Assembly (NCBI RefSeq): GCF_000092865.1
Contig: NC_014151.1
Span: 620,001 to 684,000 of the forward strand
Origin: Cellulomonas flavigena DSM 20109
GTDB taxonomy: Bacteria; Actinomycetota; Actinomycetes; Actinomycetales; Cellulomonadaceae
DNA length: 64,000 bases
Direction of reading: 5' to 3'
Numbering within the stretch: the stretch's first letter is position 1; every line of letters starts with the position of its first letter. The notes below the pieces were generated by a model. That model saw only the letters and a list, made by a program, of their open reading frames with translations. It did not search any database and was not told where the DNA came from. Below are positions 1 to 8,689 of this stretch, one piece after another. A program made the position numbers and the translations under genes.

Positions 1-1
1 C

Positions 2-3000
2 GTGGCCGCGATCGACCGTCACGCCGACGCCGAGGTCCTCGACGGCCTCGTCGACCTGCTGCCCGCGGGCGTCACGGTGCAGACGCAGGGCGAGCTCAGC
101 TGCCTGCTCGACGCGTACAAGCGCGCCGAGCTCGACGACGCGACGGGCCTCGGCCTGGTGTACCTGAACTCGACGCTGACCGACAAGGCCGACCCGAGCG
201 AGTCGCTCGCCACGACCGTCGCCTGGCAGGTGGGCCTCGCCGACGTCGAGCACCTGCTGTCGACCCGTCACGTCGAGGCGTTCGCGGCCGGGCGGCCCGT
301 CGTCGCCGAGCGCGAGGTCCGCGGCGAGAAGGGTGCCTACCTCGTCCGCGCCCGGCTGGCCCTGGCGCCAGGGCAGGAGCGCCGCTGGAGCGTCGTCGCC
401 GACATCGACCAGAGTGCCGCCGACGTCGTGCGTCTGCAGGAGCTGCTGGCGGACCCGTCCGCGGCCGCGGACGCCCTCGCGGCGGACGTCGCGAGGACAC
501 GCACCCACCTCGACCTGCTCGTCGGCACGGCCGACGGCGCCCAGGTGACCGGCGACGAGCTCGCGGCCGCCCACCACCGTGCGAACGTGCTGTTCAACAT
601 CATGCGCGGCGGTGTCCCCGCCGACGGTTACACGGTCAGCACGGCGGACCTGCGGGCGTTCGTCGCGCAGCGCAGCCCACGGACCCTGACGCGCAGCGCG
701 CCGTGGTTCGACGCCCTCGGTGCGTCGGAGCAGGTCGACGACCTCGTCGAACGTGCCGACGCCTCCGGTGACCCGGACCTGCTGCGGCTCGTGCGGGAGT
801 ACCTGCCGCTGACGTTCAGCCGCCGGCACGGCGACCCGAGCCGGCCGTGGAACCGGTTCGCCATCGCCCTGACGGACGAGCACGGCCGCACGCGCGTCGA
901 CTTCCAGGGCAACTGGCGCGACATCTTCCAGAACTGGGAGGCCCTGGCCTGGTCGTTCCCCGAGTACGTCGAGTCGATGGTGGCGGTGTTCCTGGACGCG
1001 ACGACCGCCGACGGCTACAACCCGTACCGCATCTCGCGCTCCGGCATCGACTGGGAGGTGCCCGAGCCCGACAACCCGTGGGCGAACATCGGCTACTGGA
1101 GCGACCACCAGGTGATCTACCTGGTCAAGCTGCTCGAGGCGTCACGGCGTTTCCACCCCGGACGCCTGGAGTCGATGGTCGATCGCGCGGTCTTCACGCA
1201 CGCGGACGTGCCGTACCGCATCGCGACCTACGACCAGACGCTCCGTGAGCCCATCGCCACGATCACGTTCGACACGACGGCCGAGGAGCGCGTGGCCCGC
1301 CGGGTGCAGGCCGAGGGCGCCGACGGCCGGCTCGTGCACGGCCCCGACGGTGACCTGGTGCGCGTCTCGCTCGGTGAGAAGCTGCTGCTGATCGTCCTGG
1401 CGAAGCTCGTCAACCTGGTGCCCGACGGCGGCATCTGGATGAACACGCAGCGCCCCGAGTGGAACGACGCGAACAACGCGCTCGTCGGCAAGGGCCTGTC
1501 GGTCGTCACGCTGGCCTACCTGCGGCGCGCCCTGACGTTCGCGCGCGACCTGCTCACCGACGACCTCACGACGACGAGCGAGCTCGCGGACCTGCTGTCC
1601 GACGTGCGCGGTGCCCTGGCCGCGCACGCCGACCAGGCGTGGGCCGGGTTCGACGACCGGGGGCGGCGGGTCGTCATGGACGCCCTCGGTGCCGCAGGGA
1701 CCGCGTACCGCACCCGGGTGTACGCCGGTTTCAGCGGCACGCGCACGCGCGTGCCCGCGCACGCTGTGCAGGCGTTCCTCGCCGACGCCCTGACGTACGT
1801 CGACGCGGCGCTGCGCGCCAACCGCCGCGACGACGGCCTCTACCACGCGTACAACCTGCTCGACCTGCGCGACGGCGCCCGGGTGGGTCACCTGCAGGAG
1901 ATGCTCGAGGGGCAGGTCGCCGTGCTGTCGTCCGGACTGCTGACGCCCGCGGAGGCGCTCGACCTCGTCCGGGCGCTGCGCGGCAGCGCGCTGTACCGGC
2001 CGGACCAGCACTCCTACCAGCTGTACCCCGACCGCGACCTGCCGACCTTCCTCGCGCGCAACCTGCTCACCGCCGCACAGGCGGCGGCAGCACCGCTGCT
2101 GGGGGCGCTGGTCGCGGCCGGCGACACGTCCGTCGTCCTGCGTGACGTGCGAGGGGACCACCGGTTCGCGCCGGGCCTGCACAACGCGCGCGACCTCGCC
2201 GACGCGCTCGACGCTCTTCCCGGTCGCGTCCCCGGGGTGACGGCGCAGCAGGTCGCGCACGGGCGGGCGGCCGTGCTCGACGTGTTCGAGCAGGTCTTCC
2301 GGCACGCGGAGTTCACGGGGCGCTCCGGGTCGTTCTTCGCGTACGAGGGCCTCGGCAGCATCTACTGGCACATGGTGTCCAAGCTGCTGCTCGCCGTGCA
2401 GGAGAACCACGAGCGCGCGGTCGCCGTCGGCGCCGACGCCGGCGTCGTCGCGGGCCTCGCCGCCGCGTACGACGACGTGCGGCGCGGGCTCGGCTACTGC
2501 AAGAGCCCCGAGGTCTACGGCGCGTTCCCGGTCGACCCGTACTCGCACACCCCGGCCGGCAGGGGCGCGCGCCAGCCCGGGATGACCGGGCAGGTCAAGG
2601 AGGAGGTGCTCGCACGGCTCGGGGAGCTGGGCCTGCGGGTCGAGGACGGGCGGGTCGTCGTGCGACCGGACCTGCTGCGACCCGACGAGTGGAGGACCGC
2701 CCCCACGACGTTCTCCTTCCACGACGTCGGCCGGCGGGCGCAGGAGCTGTGGCTGCCCGCGGGGTCGCTCGCGTTCACGTTCTGCCAGGTGCCCGTCGTC
2801 TACCGGCGGGTCGACGCCCCGGGTGCGGCTCTCGCCGTGGTCGCGCACCGCGCCGACGGAACGCGCGTCGAGGGCGTCGGGGGCGTGCTCGACGCCGCCA
2901 CGAGCCGCTGCGTGTTCCGGCGCACGGGGGACGTCGTCCGGATCGACGTCCAGGTGCCGGCGCGGGAGCGTGTCCACGGACCGAGGTCCCTGGTCCGGAC

Positions 3001-3016
3001 CGGACGTCCCTTTTAA
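2..3016 (+). CDS. large conserved hypothetical protein, 5' end cut by window edge
   Basis: I do not recognise a named family. The readable part is about 1004 residues and is open from the first bases, so the true start probably lies upstream. It is rich in Trp, Tyr and His motifs spaced like those of (alpha/alpha)6-barrel carbohydrate enzymes: GNWRDIFQNWEAL near residue 303, GYWSDHQ near 366, TQRPEWNDANNALVG near 483 and SFFAYEGLGSIYW near 776. The C-terminal 150 residues look like a beta-rich accessory region. No signal peptide can be judged. A glycosidase or phosphorylase-like role is inference from motif style only. It ends 53 bases before a small Cys-rich gene on the same strand. Confidence 0.6.
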   Translation: MAAIDRHADAEVLDGLVDLLPAGVTVQTQGELSCLLDAYKRAELDDATGLGLVYLNSTLTDKADPSESLATTVAWQVGLADVEHLLSTRHVEAFAAGRPVVAEREVRGEKGAYLVRARLALAPGQERRWSVVADIDQSAADVVRLQELLADPSAAADALAADVARTRTHLDLLVGTADGAQVTGDELAAAHHRANVLFNIMRGGVPADGYTVSTADLRAFVAQRSPRTLTRSAPWFDALGASEQVDDLVERADASGDPDLLRLVREYLPLTFSRRHGDPSRPWNRFAIALTDEHGRTRVDFQGNWRDIFQNWEALAWSFPEYVESMVAVFLDATTADGYNPYRISRSGIDWEVPEPDNPWANIGYWSDHQVIYLVKLLEASRRFHPGRLESMVDRAVFTHADVPYRIATYDQTLREPIATITFDTTAEERVARRVQAEGADGRLVHGPDGDLVRVSLGEKLLLIVLAKLVNLVPDGGIWMNTQRPEWNDANNALVGKGLSVVTLAYLRRALTFARDLLTDDLTTTSELADLLSDVRGALAAHADQAWAGFDDRGRRVVMDALGAAGTAYRTRVYAGFSGTRTRVPAHAVQAFLADALTYVDAALRANRRDDGLYHAYNLLDLRDGARVGHLQEMLEGQVAVLSSGLLTPAEALDLVRALRGSALYRPDQHSYQLYPDRDLPTFLARNLLTAAQAAAAPLLGALVAAGDTSVVLRDVRGDHRFAPGLHNARDLADALDALPGRVPGVTAQQVAHGRAAVLDVFEQVFRHAEFTGRSGSFFAYEGLGSIYWHMVSKLLLAVQENHERAVAVGADAGVVAGLAAAYDDVRRGLGYCKSPEVYGAFPVDPYSHTPAGRGARQPGMTGQVKEEVLARLGELGLRVEDGRVVVRPDLLRPDEWRTAPTTFSFHDVGRRAQELWLPAGSLAFTFCQVPVVYRRVDAPGAALAVVAHRADGTRVEGVGGVLDAATSRCVFRRTGDVVRIDVQVPARERVHGPRSLVRTGRPF

Positions 3017-3069
3017 CCTGCGATGACGGCCCCGATGGCGGGGCATGGCGTCTCGGCAAGGAGGCCGAC

Positions 3070-3264
3070 ATGCGAGTTCGTCCGTACCACTCCGCGCGCA
3101 GCACCGCCGCGCACGTCTACCACGAGGACGACGACTGCCCGGCGGGCAAGACGCTCGCGTGGTTCGACAAGGTCGACGGCAGCGACGGTTGCGAGCCGTG
3201 CACGATGTGCGTACGGACGGCTGCCGAGTGCCCCGACCACCCGGCGGCGGCTGCCGTCTCCTGA
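3070..3264 (+). CDS. small Cys-rich protein, possible zinc ribbon
   Basis: Sixty-four residues start at an ATG with an AGGAGG-like site (around 3059-3065) a few bases upstream. The only obvious structure is a cysteine cluster: C23 in a CPAG turn, then C41, C44 and C47 (CEPCTMC) and C54 followed by His57. Together with His18 this is enough to bind one zinc, but the spacing matches no zinc finger I can name. There is no signal peptide or membrane segment. A strong GC hairpin follows immediately, so it is probably a separate transcript or the last gene of one that includes the large protein upstream. Function unknown. Confidence 0.65.
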   Translation: MRVRPYHSARSTAAHVYHEDDDCPAGKTLAWFDKVDGSDGCEPCTMCVRTAAECPDHPAAAAVS

Positions 3265-3266
3265 CG

Positions 3267-3306
3267 GCCGGCGCGTCCCCGGCCCACCGCCGGGGACGCC
3301 CGCCGG
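3267..3306 (+). terminator. GC-rich hairpin terminator candidate
   Basis: Arms GCGTCCCCGGC (3273-3283) and GCCGGGGACGC (3289-3299) pair perfectly over 11 bases around a 5-base loop, with further flanking GGC/GCC pairing. No T-run follows, as is common for actinobacterial hairpins. It separates the Cys-rich gene from the LiaF-like gene. Confidence 0.6.
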
Positions 3307-3353
3307 CGCAGCGTCGGTGACGCGGAGGGTACGGCTGCCCTAGGTTGACATGC

Positions 3354-4061
3354 ATGAACGGTCCTCGGTCGCTCGGTCAGGCGCTGCTGGGTGTCGTCGT
3401 CGTGCTCGTCGGCATCGTGCTCCTGCTGGAGCGCACCGGTGCGGTCGAGGTGGACCTCGGCGACCTGCTGTCGATGCTGTGGCCGCTGGTCGTCGTGCTC
3501 GTCGGCGTGGCGGCGCTGGTGGTCGTGCCGCGCGCGTGGTTCGGGCCGGCGGCGATCACGGCGCTGGGTGTCGCGCTCCTGCTGTCACGGTTCCACGTGG
3601 TGCAGGTCGGCGTGGGGGACTACCTGTGGCCCGTCGCGGTGATCCTCGTCGGCGTCGGCATCACGTTCGGCGCCACGGCGCGCGACGAGCAGGCCGACCA
3701 CGTCACGGCGTTCGCGTTCTGGTGGGGCGCGGAGCGGCGCCTCACGACGCGCACGTTCCGCTCGGCGAGCCTCACGGCGATCATGGGCGGCGTCGAGCTG
3801 GACCTGCGCCAGGCCGACATCGAGGGCTCCGCGCGCATCGACGTCTTCACGTTCTGGGGCGGCGTCGACATCAAGGTGCCCCGCACGTGGGACGTGCGCG
3901 TCACGGGGCTGCCGCTGCTCGGCGGCTGGGAGGACAGGACGCAGCCCGTGCCGGGTGGGCCCGTCCTCGAGGTGCGGGTCGTCACCGTGATGGCAGGCGC
4001 CGAGGTGCGGTACGGCAAGGAGAAGGCCGTACCGATGGTGGAGGACGCGCCGGTCGTCTGA
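3354..4061 (+). CDS. LiaF-like membrane protein with cell-wall stress response domain
   Basis: This 235-residue protein has four hydrophobic segments (about 9-25, 41-58, 65-78 and 90-106), then a cytosolic beta-rich domain (about 120-225) with the SLTAIMGGVELDLRQA pattern of LiaF-type C-terminal domains. Relatives sense or modulate cell-envelope stress, or are simply membrane-anchored beta-helix modules. I chose ATG 3354 because a TAGGTT hexamer (3341-3346) ends seven bases before it, as expected for a leaderless mRNA. A TTG at 3345 would overlap that promoter. No two-component genes lie next to it, so the usual LiaFSR assignment is not supported here. Confidence 0.75.
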   Translation: MNGPRSLGQALLGVVVVLVGIVLLLERTGAVEVDLGDLLSMLWPLVVVLVGVAALVVVPRAWFGPAAITALGVALLLSRFHVVQVGVGDYLWPVAVILVGVGITFGATARDEQADHVTAFAFWWGAERRLTTRTFRSASLTAIMGGVELDLRQADIEGSARIDVFTFWGGVDIKVPRTWDVRVTGLPLLGGWEDRTQPVPGGPVLEVRVVTVMAGAEVRYGKEKAVPMVEDAPVV

Positions 4062-4079
4062 CCTGCAGCGGCGGTGCTG

Positions 4080-4418
4080 TCAGCCGCCGACGTACGCCAG
4101 CGCCTCCGCGACGTACGCGTGCCACGCGTCCACGTCGTCGGACACGATCTCCACCCACTCGCGCATCGGCGGCCGCCCCGACGGGAACGGTCGTCCCGTG
4201 CCCGCCGTGACGAGCTCCGCCACCCGGTCGGACGGCAGCTTCACCACGAGGTGCTCGCCCGGCGTGAAGGCCGCGATCCGCCCCTGCACGCGCAGCGTCG
4301 CGGTGCCGAAGTGCCGAGGGCCGGCCGACGGCAGGGTGACGCCCGGGACGTCCGCGAAGCCCGCGGCCACGCGGTCCAGGCGTTCCTCCGCCGCGGCGTG
4401 CGTGCTGCGATCGCTCAT
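4080..4418 (-). CDS. YjbR/MmcQ-like small protein
   Basis: The product has 112 residues with the layout of the YjbR/MmcQ-like fold: an N-terminal helix, a beta meander (TATLRVQGRIAAF, EHLVVKLPSDRV) and a C-terminal WVEIVSDDVDAWHAYVAEALAYV stretch. Members are annotated as DNA-binding-like, but their biochemical role is unclear. The start ATG follows a TACGCT hexamer by seven bases, indicating a leaderless message; a longer in-frame extension would be spurious. It converges on the LiaF-like gene with 18 bases between the stop codons. Confidence 0.7.
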   Translation of the reverse strand: MSDRSTHAAAEERLDRVAAGFADVPGVTLPSAGPRHFGTATLRVQGRIAAFTPGEHLVVKLPSDRVAELVTAGTGRPFPSGRPPMREWVEIVSDDVDAWHAYVAEALAYVGG

Positions 4419-4468
4419 GCGTCCGAGCGTAGGCCCGGGCACCGACACGGCGGCCCGGTGCGGCCCGG

Positions 4469-6013
4469 CTACAGGACGGGCGCGGACTGCCCCACGACCT
4501 GCGGGCCGCCGATCTCGTGGCCGCCCTCCGCGTCGTGCAGGAACGAGTGCGCGACGCGGATGCCCGGCCGCCCGGCGGCGGACGCGTCGACGACGACCCG
4601 CGGGTACGGGCGCGACGCGTCGGCCGGGCTCGTCCACGCGACCGCCGCCGCGCCGTACCCGCCGTCCCGGGCTGCGGCGCGGGCCTGCGCGACGCCCGCG
4701 TCGGAGTGCGGGAAGTCATGCACCTCGACGTCGTGGTCCTCCCGGACCAGCACGAACGGCGCGCAGCCCGCCGCGTCGCGGACCGCGCGGTCGAGCGCGA
4801 GCTCCAGCGCCCGCAGTGCCAGGTCCTGCACGCGCTCGGAGGGGCGGTGGGGCAGGTCCTCGGGCGTGAGGGTGTGCTCCGGGACGACCGGCATGCCGCG
4901 GCCCGGGGTCGGGTACGCGACCGCCGCGGGCGCCACGTCCCAGGGCATGACCGACGTCTCGGGCGCGGAGGGCTCCTCGGCGACCGGCTCGGCGACGGCG
5001 GCGACCGCCCCGGTCAGGGGAGCGGCCAGCGCGTCGAAGGACGCCTCGACGTCCGGCTCCGCGGACGCGACCGGCGCCGGGGTCCAGGCAGGCTCGGGCT
5101 CCGGCACGTCCTCGACGAGCGTCGGGGTCCAGGCAGCCTGCTCGGGCTCGGGCTCGGTGGCGGTCTCGACGAAGGTGGGGGTCCAGGTCGCGGCGGGCTC
5201 GGGCTGGTGCTCGGGCTCGGTGGCGGTCTCGACGAAGGTGGGGGTCCAGGTCGCGGCGGGCTCGGGCTGGTGCTCGGGCTCGGTGGCGGTCTCGACGAAG
5301 GTGGGGGTCCAGGCCGCGGCGGGCTCGGGCTGGTGCTCGGGCTCGGTGGCGATCTCGACGAAGGTGGGGGTCCAGGCCGCGGCGGGCTCGGGCTGGTGCT
5401 CGGGCTCGGTCGCGTCCTCGACGAACGTCGGCGCCCACGCCGCGGGCTCCGGGATCGTGCGCTCGACGGGCACGACGTCGTCGACGGGTGCGTTGACCGG
5501 CGCGTCCGTGGGCTCGACCGCGGTGACCGCCTCGGGCGCCGGGTGCGGCGTCGGGACGGTGGGGCGCAGCCGGCGCAGGTGCGCCGCGGCCCGCTCGACG
5601 TAGTCGACCGTCCACTCCGGCGAGCGCACACGCCACCGGGCGTGCGCGTCCAGCACGGGCAGCACGGGCATCTGGGGCCGCTCCGGCAGGAGCACACCGG
5701 GTGTGGCGCCCTCGGGTCCGGGGCACATCCGCCAGACCGCGTCGGTCACGGACGCGACCAGCAGGTCGCCGACGGCGATCCCGATCGCGGCGGCGACGCC
5801 CGCGGGCGCAGGAGCCTGCGGCGGGTGGGTCGCGAGCAGGCGGGCCCATCGGGCGTCCAGGGCGGCGGCGTCGCTCGCGTCGGTGCCGTCACCGTGCAGC
5901 CACTCGCGCAGCCGGTCGAGGTGGGCGGCCTCGTCCGGTGTCATCGGACGGGCGAACGCGGCGCCGGTGGGCGCGGCGGACCTCGCCGCGAGCGCGGGCG
6001 AGTGAGTGTCCAT
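4469..6013 (-). CDS. DUF3806-like protein with tandem acidic/proline repeats
   Basis: The 514-residue product has three parts. Residues 25-150 resemble the DUF3806-type module also found at the C-terminus of the gene at 15107-16285: both have a (I/F)GIA(V/L)GDL(L/V) motif and a W-x-V-x-Y-V hydrophobic tail. Residues about 190-320 are a low-complexity linker of 21-residue repeats with core WTPTFVETATEPEHQPEP. The last 120 residues form another small domain (FVLVREDHDVEVHDF). There is no signal peptide or membrane segment. Function is unknown; a cytosolic assay-like or effector-like role cannot be read from sequence. Confidence 0.65.
   Translation of the reverse strand: MDTHSPALAARSAAPTGAAFARPMTPDEAAHLDRLREWLHGDGTDASDAAALDARWARLLATHPPQAPAPAGVAAAIGIAVGDLLVASVTDAVWRMCPGPEGATPGVLLPERPQMPVLPVLDAHARWRVRSPEWTVDYVERAAAHLRRLRPTVPTPHPAPEAVTAVEPTDAPVNAPVDDVVPVERTIPEPAAWAPTFVEDATEPEHQPEPAAAWTPTFVEIATEPEHQPEPAAAWTPTFVETATEPEHQPEPAATWTPTFVETATEPEHQPEPAATWTPTFVETATEPEPEQAAWTPTLVEDVPEPEPAWTPAPVASAEPDVEASFDALAAPLTGAVAAVAEPVAEEPSAPETSVMPWDVAPAAVAYPTPGRGMPVVPEHTLTPEDLPHRPSERVQDLALRALELALDRAVRDAAGCAPFVLVREDHDVEVHDFPHSDAGVAQARAAARDGGYGAAAVAWTSPADASRPYPRVVVDASAAGRPGIRVAHSFLHDAEGGHEIGGPQVVGQSAPVL
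5065..5440 (-). repeat. 63-bp tandem repeats within the DUF3806-like gene
   Basis: About five near-identical 63-bp units, followed by two degenerate shorter ones, encode 21-residue repeats with core WTPTFVETATEPEHQPEP. Copies differ mostly at one residue (E-D, E-I or E-T), which indicates recent in-frame expansion. They are coding repeats, not a CRISPR array. Confidence 0.9.
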
Positions 6014-6126
6014 TCCTCGGTCATCGGCCCCGCCGACGGACCGCTTGAGCCCCCGGACGTGTGATCTGAGCGGGGCGCGGCTAGCGTGGACGGCCGGAGC
6101 CGGGGGAGGTCGTCATCCGTCGCGTC

Positions 6127-7131
6127 GTGGTCGCCGCAGTCGTCGCCCTGGCCGTCGCCCTCGGGGTGAGCGGCGGGACGCACACGCGCCCGGCGGCCCT
6201 GCAGGCCGGGGAGCGGCGAGCCGCCGTGGCGCGGGTCGACGGGGCTCTCGCGGCGCTGCACGCTGACGTCGCGGCGCGGGTCGCGGACGCCGCTGCCGCC
6301 GACGCGGCGGGGGGCGCCGCGGTGCACGACGACGCGCGCGCCGCCCTGACGCAGACGCTCGAGCGGGCACGCCGCACGCTCGACTCGTCCGCGGGCCAGG
6401 TGGCCGACGAGGCGCCGCGCGCGGCACTTGCCGCGCAGCTCGGCACCGCGCAGGGCGGGTCGGCGACAGCCTCGCCGGTGGCGGTGCGCGGGCTGGTCGC
6501 GGCGGTCGCGCAGGCCGAGGAGGCGGTGCACGCGGCCGTCGCGGAGCAGCAGGCACGGGTCGCCGCCGAGCAGGAGGCGGCGGCACGGGCAGCGGCCGCG
6601 CGGACGCGCGCGTCGTCCGGCGGCGGCGCCGCGGGTGCGTCCGCGGCGCGGGACCGCTGTGCGACCACCTACAGCGGCCCGGCGTTCTACACGTCGCCGC
6701 CGACGGCGGGCGGCGACGGCTCGAACGGTCGCCTGCCGGCGTCGGCGCTGTCCGCGGTGTCGTGGACGCGGGACTCCCGTGGCACCCCGTTCTACCTGCG
6801 GTCGGACGCCGCGGCCGCGCTCGAGCGGCTCAACGCCGCGTTCCGCGCGGCCCTGGGTCACGACCTGGCGCTCGACCTGACGTACCGCGACCTGGAGACG
6901 CAGGTCGCGATGCGGGAGGCGCTCGGTACGGTGGCCGCGGTGCCGGGCACGTCGTCGCACGGCACGGGCCTCGCGCTGGACGTCCCGGAGCTGCCGTGCG
7001 AGTACGGCTGGGACTCCGCGGCGCGGGCGTGGCTCGTGGCCAACGGCCCGGCGTACGGGTGGGTGTCACCGTCGTGGGCGCGTCAGAACGGCTCCAACCC
7101 CGAGTACTGGCACTACGAGTACCGGGGCTGA
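6127..7131 (+). CDS. VanY-type D-alanyl-D-alanine carboxypeptidase (M15B), coiled-coil N-terminus
   Basis: Exported peptidoglycan hydrolase. A hydrophobic N-terminus (VVAAVVALAVALGV) is followed by an Ala-rich helical region (about 25-165) and a C-terminal M15 peptidase domain. The zinc-binding set is visible as HGTGLALD (H278, D285) and WHYEY (H329). The GTG at 6127 is the first canonical start, but it sits 17 bases from the good GGGGGAGG ribosome site at 6102-6109. An in-frame ATC at 6115, five bases from that site, would add IRRV and give a better signal peptide. A paralogue lies at 21314-22552. Confidence 0.85.
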   Translation: MVAAVVALAVALGVSGGTHTRPAALQAGERRAAVARVDGALAALHADVAARVADAAAADAAGGAAVHDDARAALTQTLERARRTLDSSAGQVADEAPRAALAAQLGTAQGGSATASPVAVRGLVAAVAQAEEAVHAAVAEQQARVAAEQEAAARAAAARTRASSGGGAAGASAARDRCATTYSGPAFYTSPPTAGGDGSNGRLPASALSAVSWTRDSRGTPFYLRSDAAAALERLNAAFRAALGHDLALDLTYRDLETQVAMREALGTVAAVPGTSSHGTGLALDVPELPCEYGWDSAARAWLVANGPAYGWVSPSWARQNGSNPEYWHYEYRG

Positions 7132-7134
7132 GCG

Positions 7135-8199
7135 TCAGCGGGGGCGGTCGCGGTCCTTGCTCGGCTGCACGCGCTTGGGCTCGCCCGGCATCTTCGGGTA
7201 CTCCGGCGGGTACGGCAGGTCGCCGTGGCCGTCCTCGTGCTCCTGCCGGTCGGCGAGCTCGAGCAGCGAGTCGAGGCCGTGGCGGGGCGCCGCGTGCGCG
7301 ACGAGCGGCGCGTGCAGGTCACCCACGGCGGCGAACCGTGCGGGCATCGTGAGGACGTCGAAGTCGTCGGGGTGGACGTCGCCGACCTCGTCCCACGTCA
7401 GCGGGGCGGACACCGTCGCGCGCGGGTTGGAGCGGATGGAGTACGCCGAGGCGATCGTGCGGTCCCGCGCCATCTGGTTGTAGTCGACGAAGATCTTGAC
7501 GCCCCGCTCCTCCTTCCACCACTTCATCGTGACCTGGCCGGGCAGGCGGCGCTCCAGCTCGCGGCCGAAGGCGATGGTGGCCCGCCGGGCGTCGGTGAAC
7601 GACCACCGCGGCTCGATCGGCACGAAGACGTGCAGGCCTCGCCCGCCGGACGTCTTGGGGTGGCCCTCGAGGCCGTGCTCGGCGAGCAGCTCACGGACGT
7701 GCGGCGCGACGCGTGCCGCGTCGGCGAAGTCGGTGCCGGGCTGCGGGTCGAGGTCGATGCGGACCTGGTCGGGGGCGTCCACGTCGTCGCGCACGACCGG
7801 CCACGGGTGGAACGTGAGCGTCCCGAGGTTCGCCGCCCACGCGACCACCGCGAGCTCCGTCGGTGCGACCTCGTCGGCGGTCCGCCCGGAGGGGAACGCG
7901 ATGCGCGCCGTCTCGACGTACCCGGGCGCGCCCTGCGGCACGCGCTTCTGGTAGAACGCGTCGCCCGACGAGTCCTGCCGCGTCGACATCCGCGCGCCCT
8001 CGAAGACGCCCTTCGGCCAGCGCTCGAGCGTCGTCGGCCGGTGCAGCAGCGCCCCGAGGATCCCGTCGCCCACGGCGAGGAAGTACTCGACGACGTCGAG
8101 CTTGGTCAGCCCGCGCTCGGGGAACACGACGCGGTCCGGGCTGCTGACGCGCACCGTGCGGCCGTGCACGTCCAGCTCCACCGCAGGGGTCTGTGCCAT
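7135..8199 (-). CDS. LigD-type polymerase/primase domain protein (stand-alone)
   Basis: A 354-residue archaeo-eukaryotic primase-type polymerase of the LigD PolDom family, used in bacterial end joining and gap filling. The catalytic D-x-D lies in RIDLDPQ (D149, D151), a third metal ligand region is FVDYNQMARDRT, and the nucleotide-binding SGGRGLHVFVPI motif is present. There is no ligase or nuclease domain on this protein and no Ku or ligase gene in the window. The start ATG follows TACGGT by seven bases, consistent with leaderless expression. The basic C-terminal tail (PSKDRDRPR) may bind DNA. It converges on the VanY gene with only three bases between the stops. Confidence 0.88.
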   Translation of the reverse strand: MAQTPAVELDVHGRTVRVSSPDRVVFPERGLTKLDVVEYFLAVGDGILGALLHRPTTLERWPKGVFEGARMSTRQDSSGDAFYQKRVPQGAPGYVETARIAFPSGRTADEVAPTELAVVAWAANLGTLTFHPWPVVRDDVDAPDQVRIDLDPQPGTDFADAARVAPHVRELLAEHGLEGHPKTSGGRGLHVFVPIEPRWSFTDARRATIAFGRELERRLPGQVTMKWWKEERGVKIFVDYNQMARDRTIASAYSIRSNPRATVSAPLTWDEVGDVHPDDFDVLTMPARFAAVGDLHAPLVAHAAPRHGLDSLLELADRQEHEDGHGDLPYPPEYPKMPGEPKRVQPSKDRDRPR

Positions 8200-8382
8200 G
8201 GCTCACACCGTAGGACCCCCCGCCCACACCCGCCCCCGCACGCCCGACGCCCCCGGGCCGCCCGCGCGCGTCGGGGTCGCCTCAGGGGCGGATGGGGGGC
8301 CGCCCCGGAGGCGCACGGGGCCTGTGGTCGGCCAGACTCGTCACGACCGCGCGGGACGCGCGGGCGACCCACGGGAGGACTC

Positions 8383-8616
8383 ATGGACGGCGTCCGGCTG
8401 GCTTTCGCACGATCGGGGCTGTCGCGGCCGCAGACGGGACGCTGGCTCGCCGGCGTGTGCGCGGGCGTCGCGGCCCGCCTGGGGATCGACGCGTGGATCG
8501 TGCGACTCGTGCTGATCGCGCTGCTCGTGCTGCCGGGCAGCCCCTTCCTCATCTACGCCGTGCTGTGGGTCTGCATGCCGCCGCAGGGCTGGGTGCCGCC
8601 GGCGCGCACGTCCTGA
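8383..8616 (+). CDS. PspC-domain membrane protein
   Basis: A 77-residue protein made almost entirely of a PspC domain: R-x-LAGVCAGVAARLGIDAWIVRL followed by one hydrophobic helix (LVLIALLVLPGSPFLIYAVLWVCM). PspC domains act in envelope-stress signalling and membrane maintenance. The ATG is well placed behind GGGAGG (8373-8378). A longer in-frame reading upstream is antisense to the polymerase gene and is not credible. The RsbW-like ATPase follows on the same strand 73 bases downstream. Confidence 0.85.
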   Translation: MDGVRLAFARSGLSRPQTGRWLAGVCAGVAARLGIDAWIVRLVLIALLVLPGSPFLIYAVLWVCMPPQGWVPPARTS

Positions 8617-8689
8617 CGCGGCGCGTCCTCACCCGTCCCGCGGGCTGGTCCGAGCGGCGGGACGCGCGCGCGTCGGGCAGGCTGGTCCC

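Noticed and set aside
5065..5440. Regular 63-bp repeats as a CRISPR array
   Set aside because: Repeats are contiguous with no unique spacers and are in frame within a coding gene; no cas genes.
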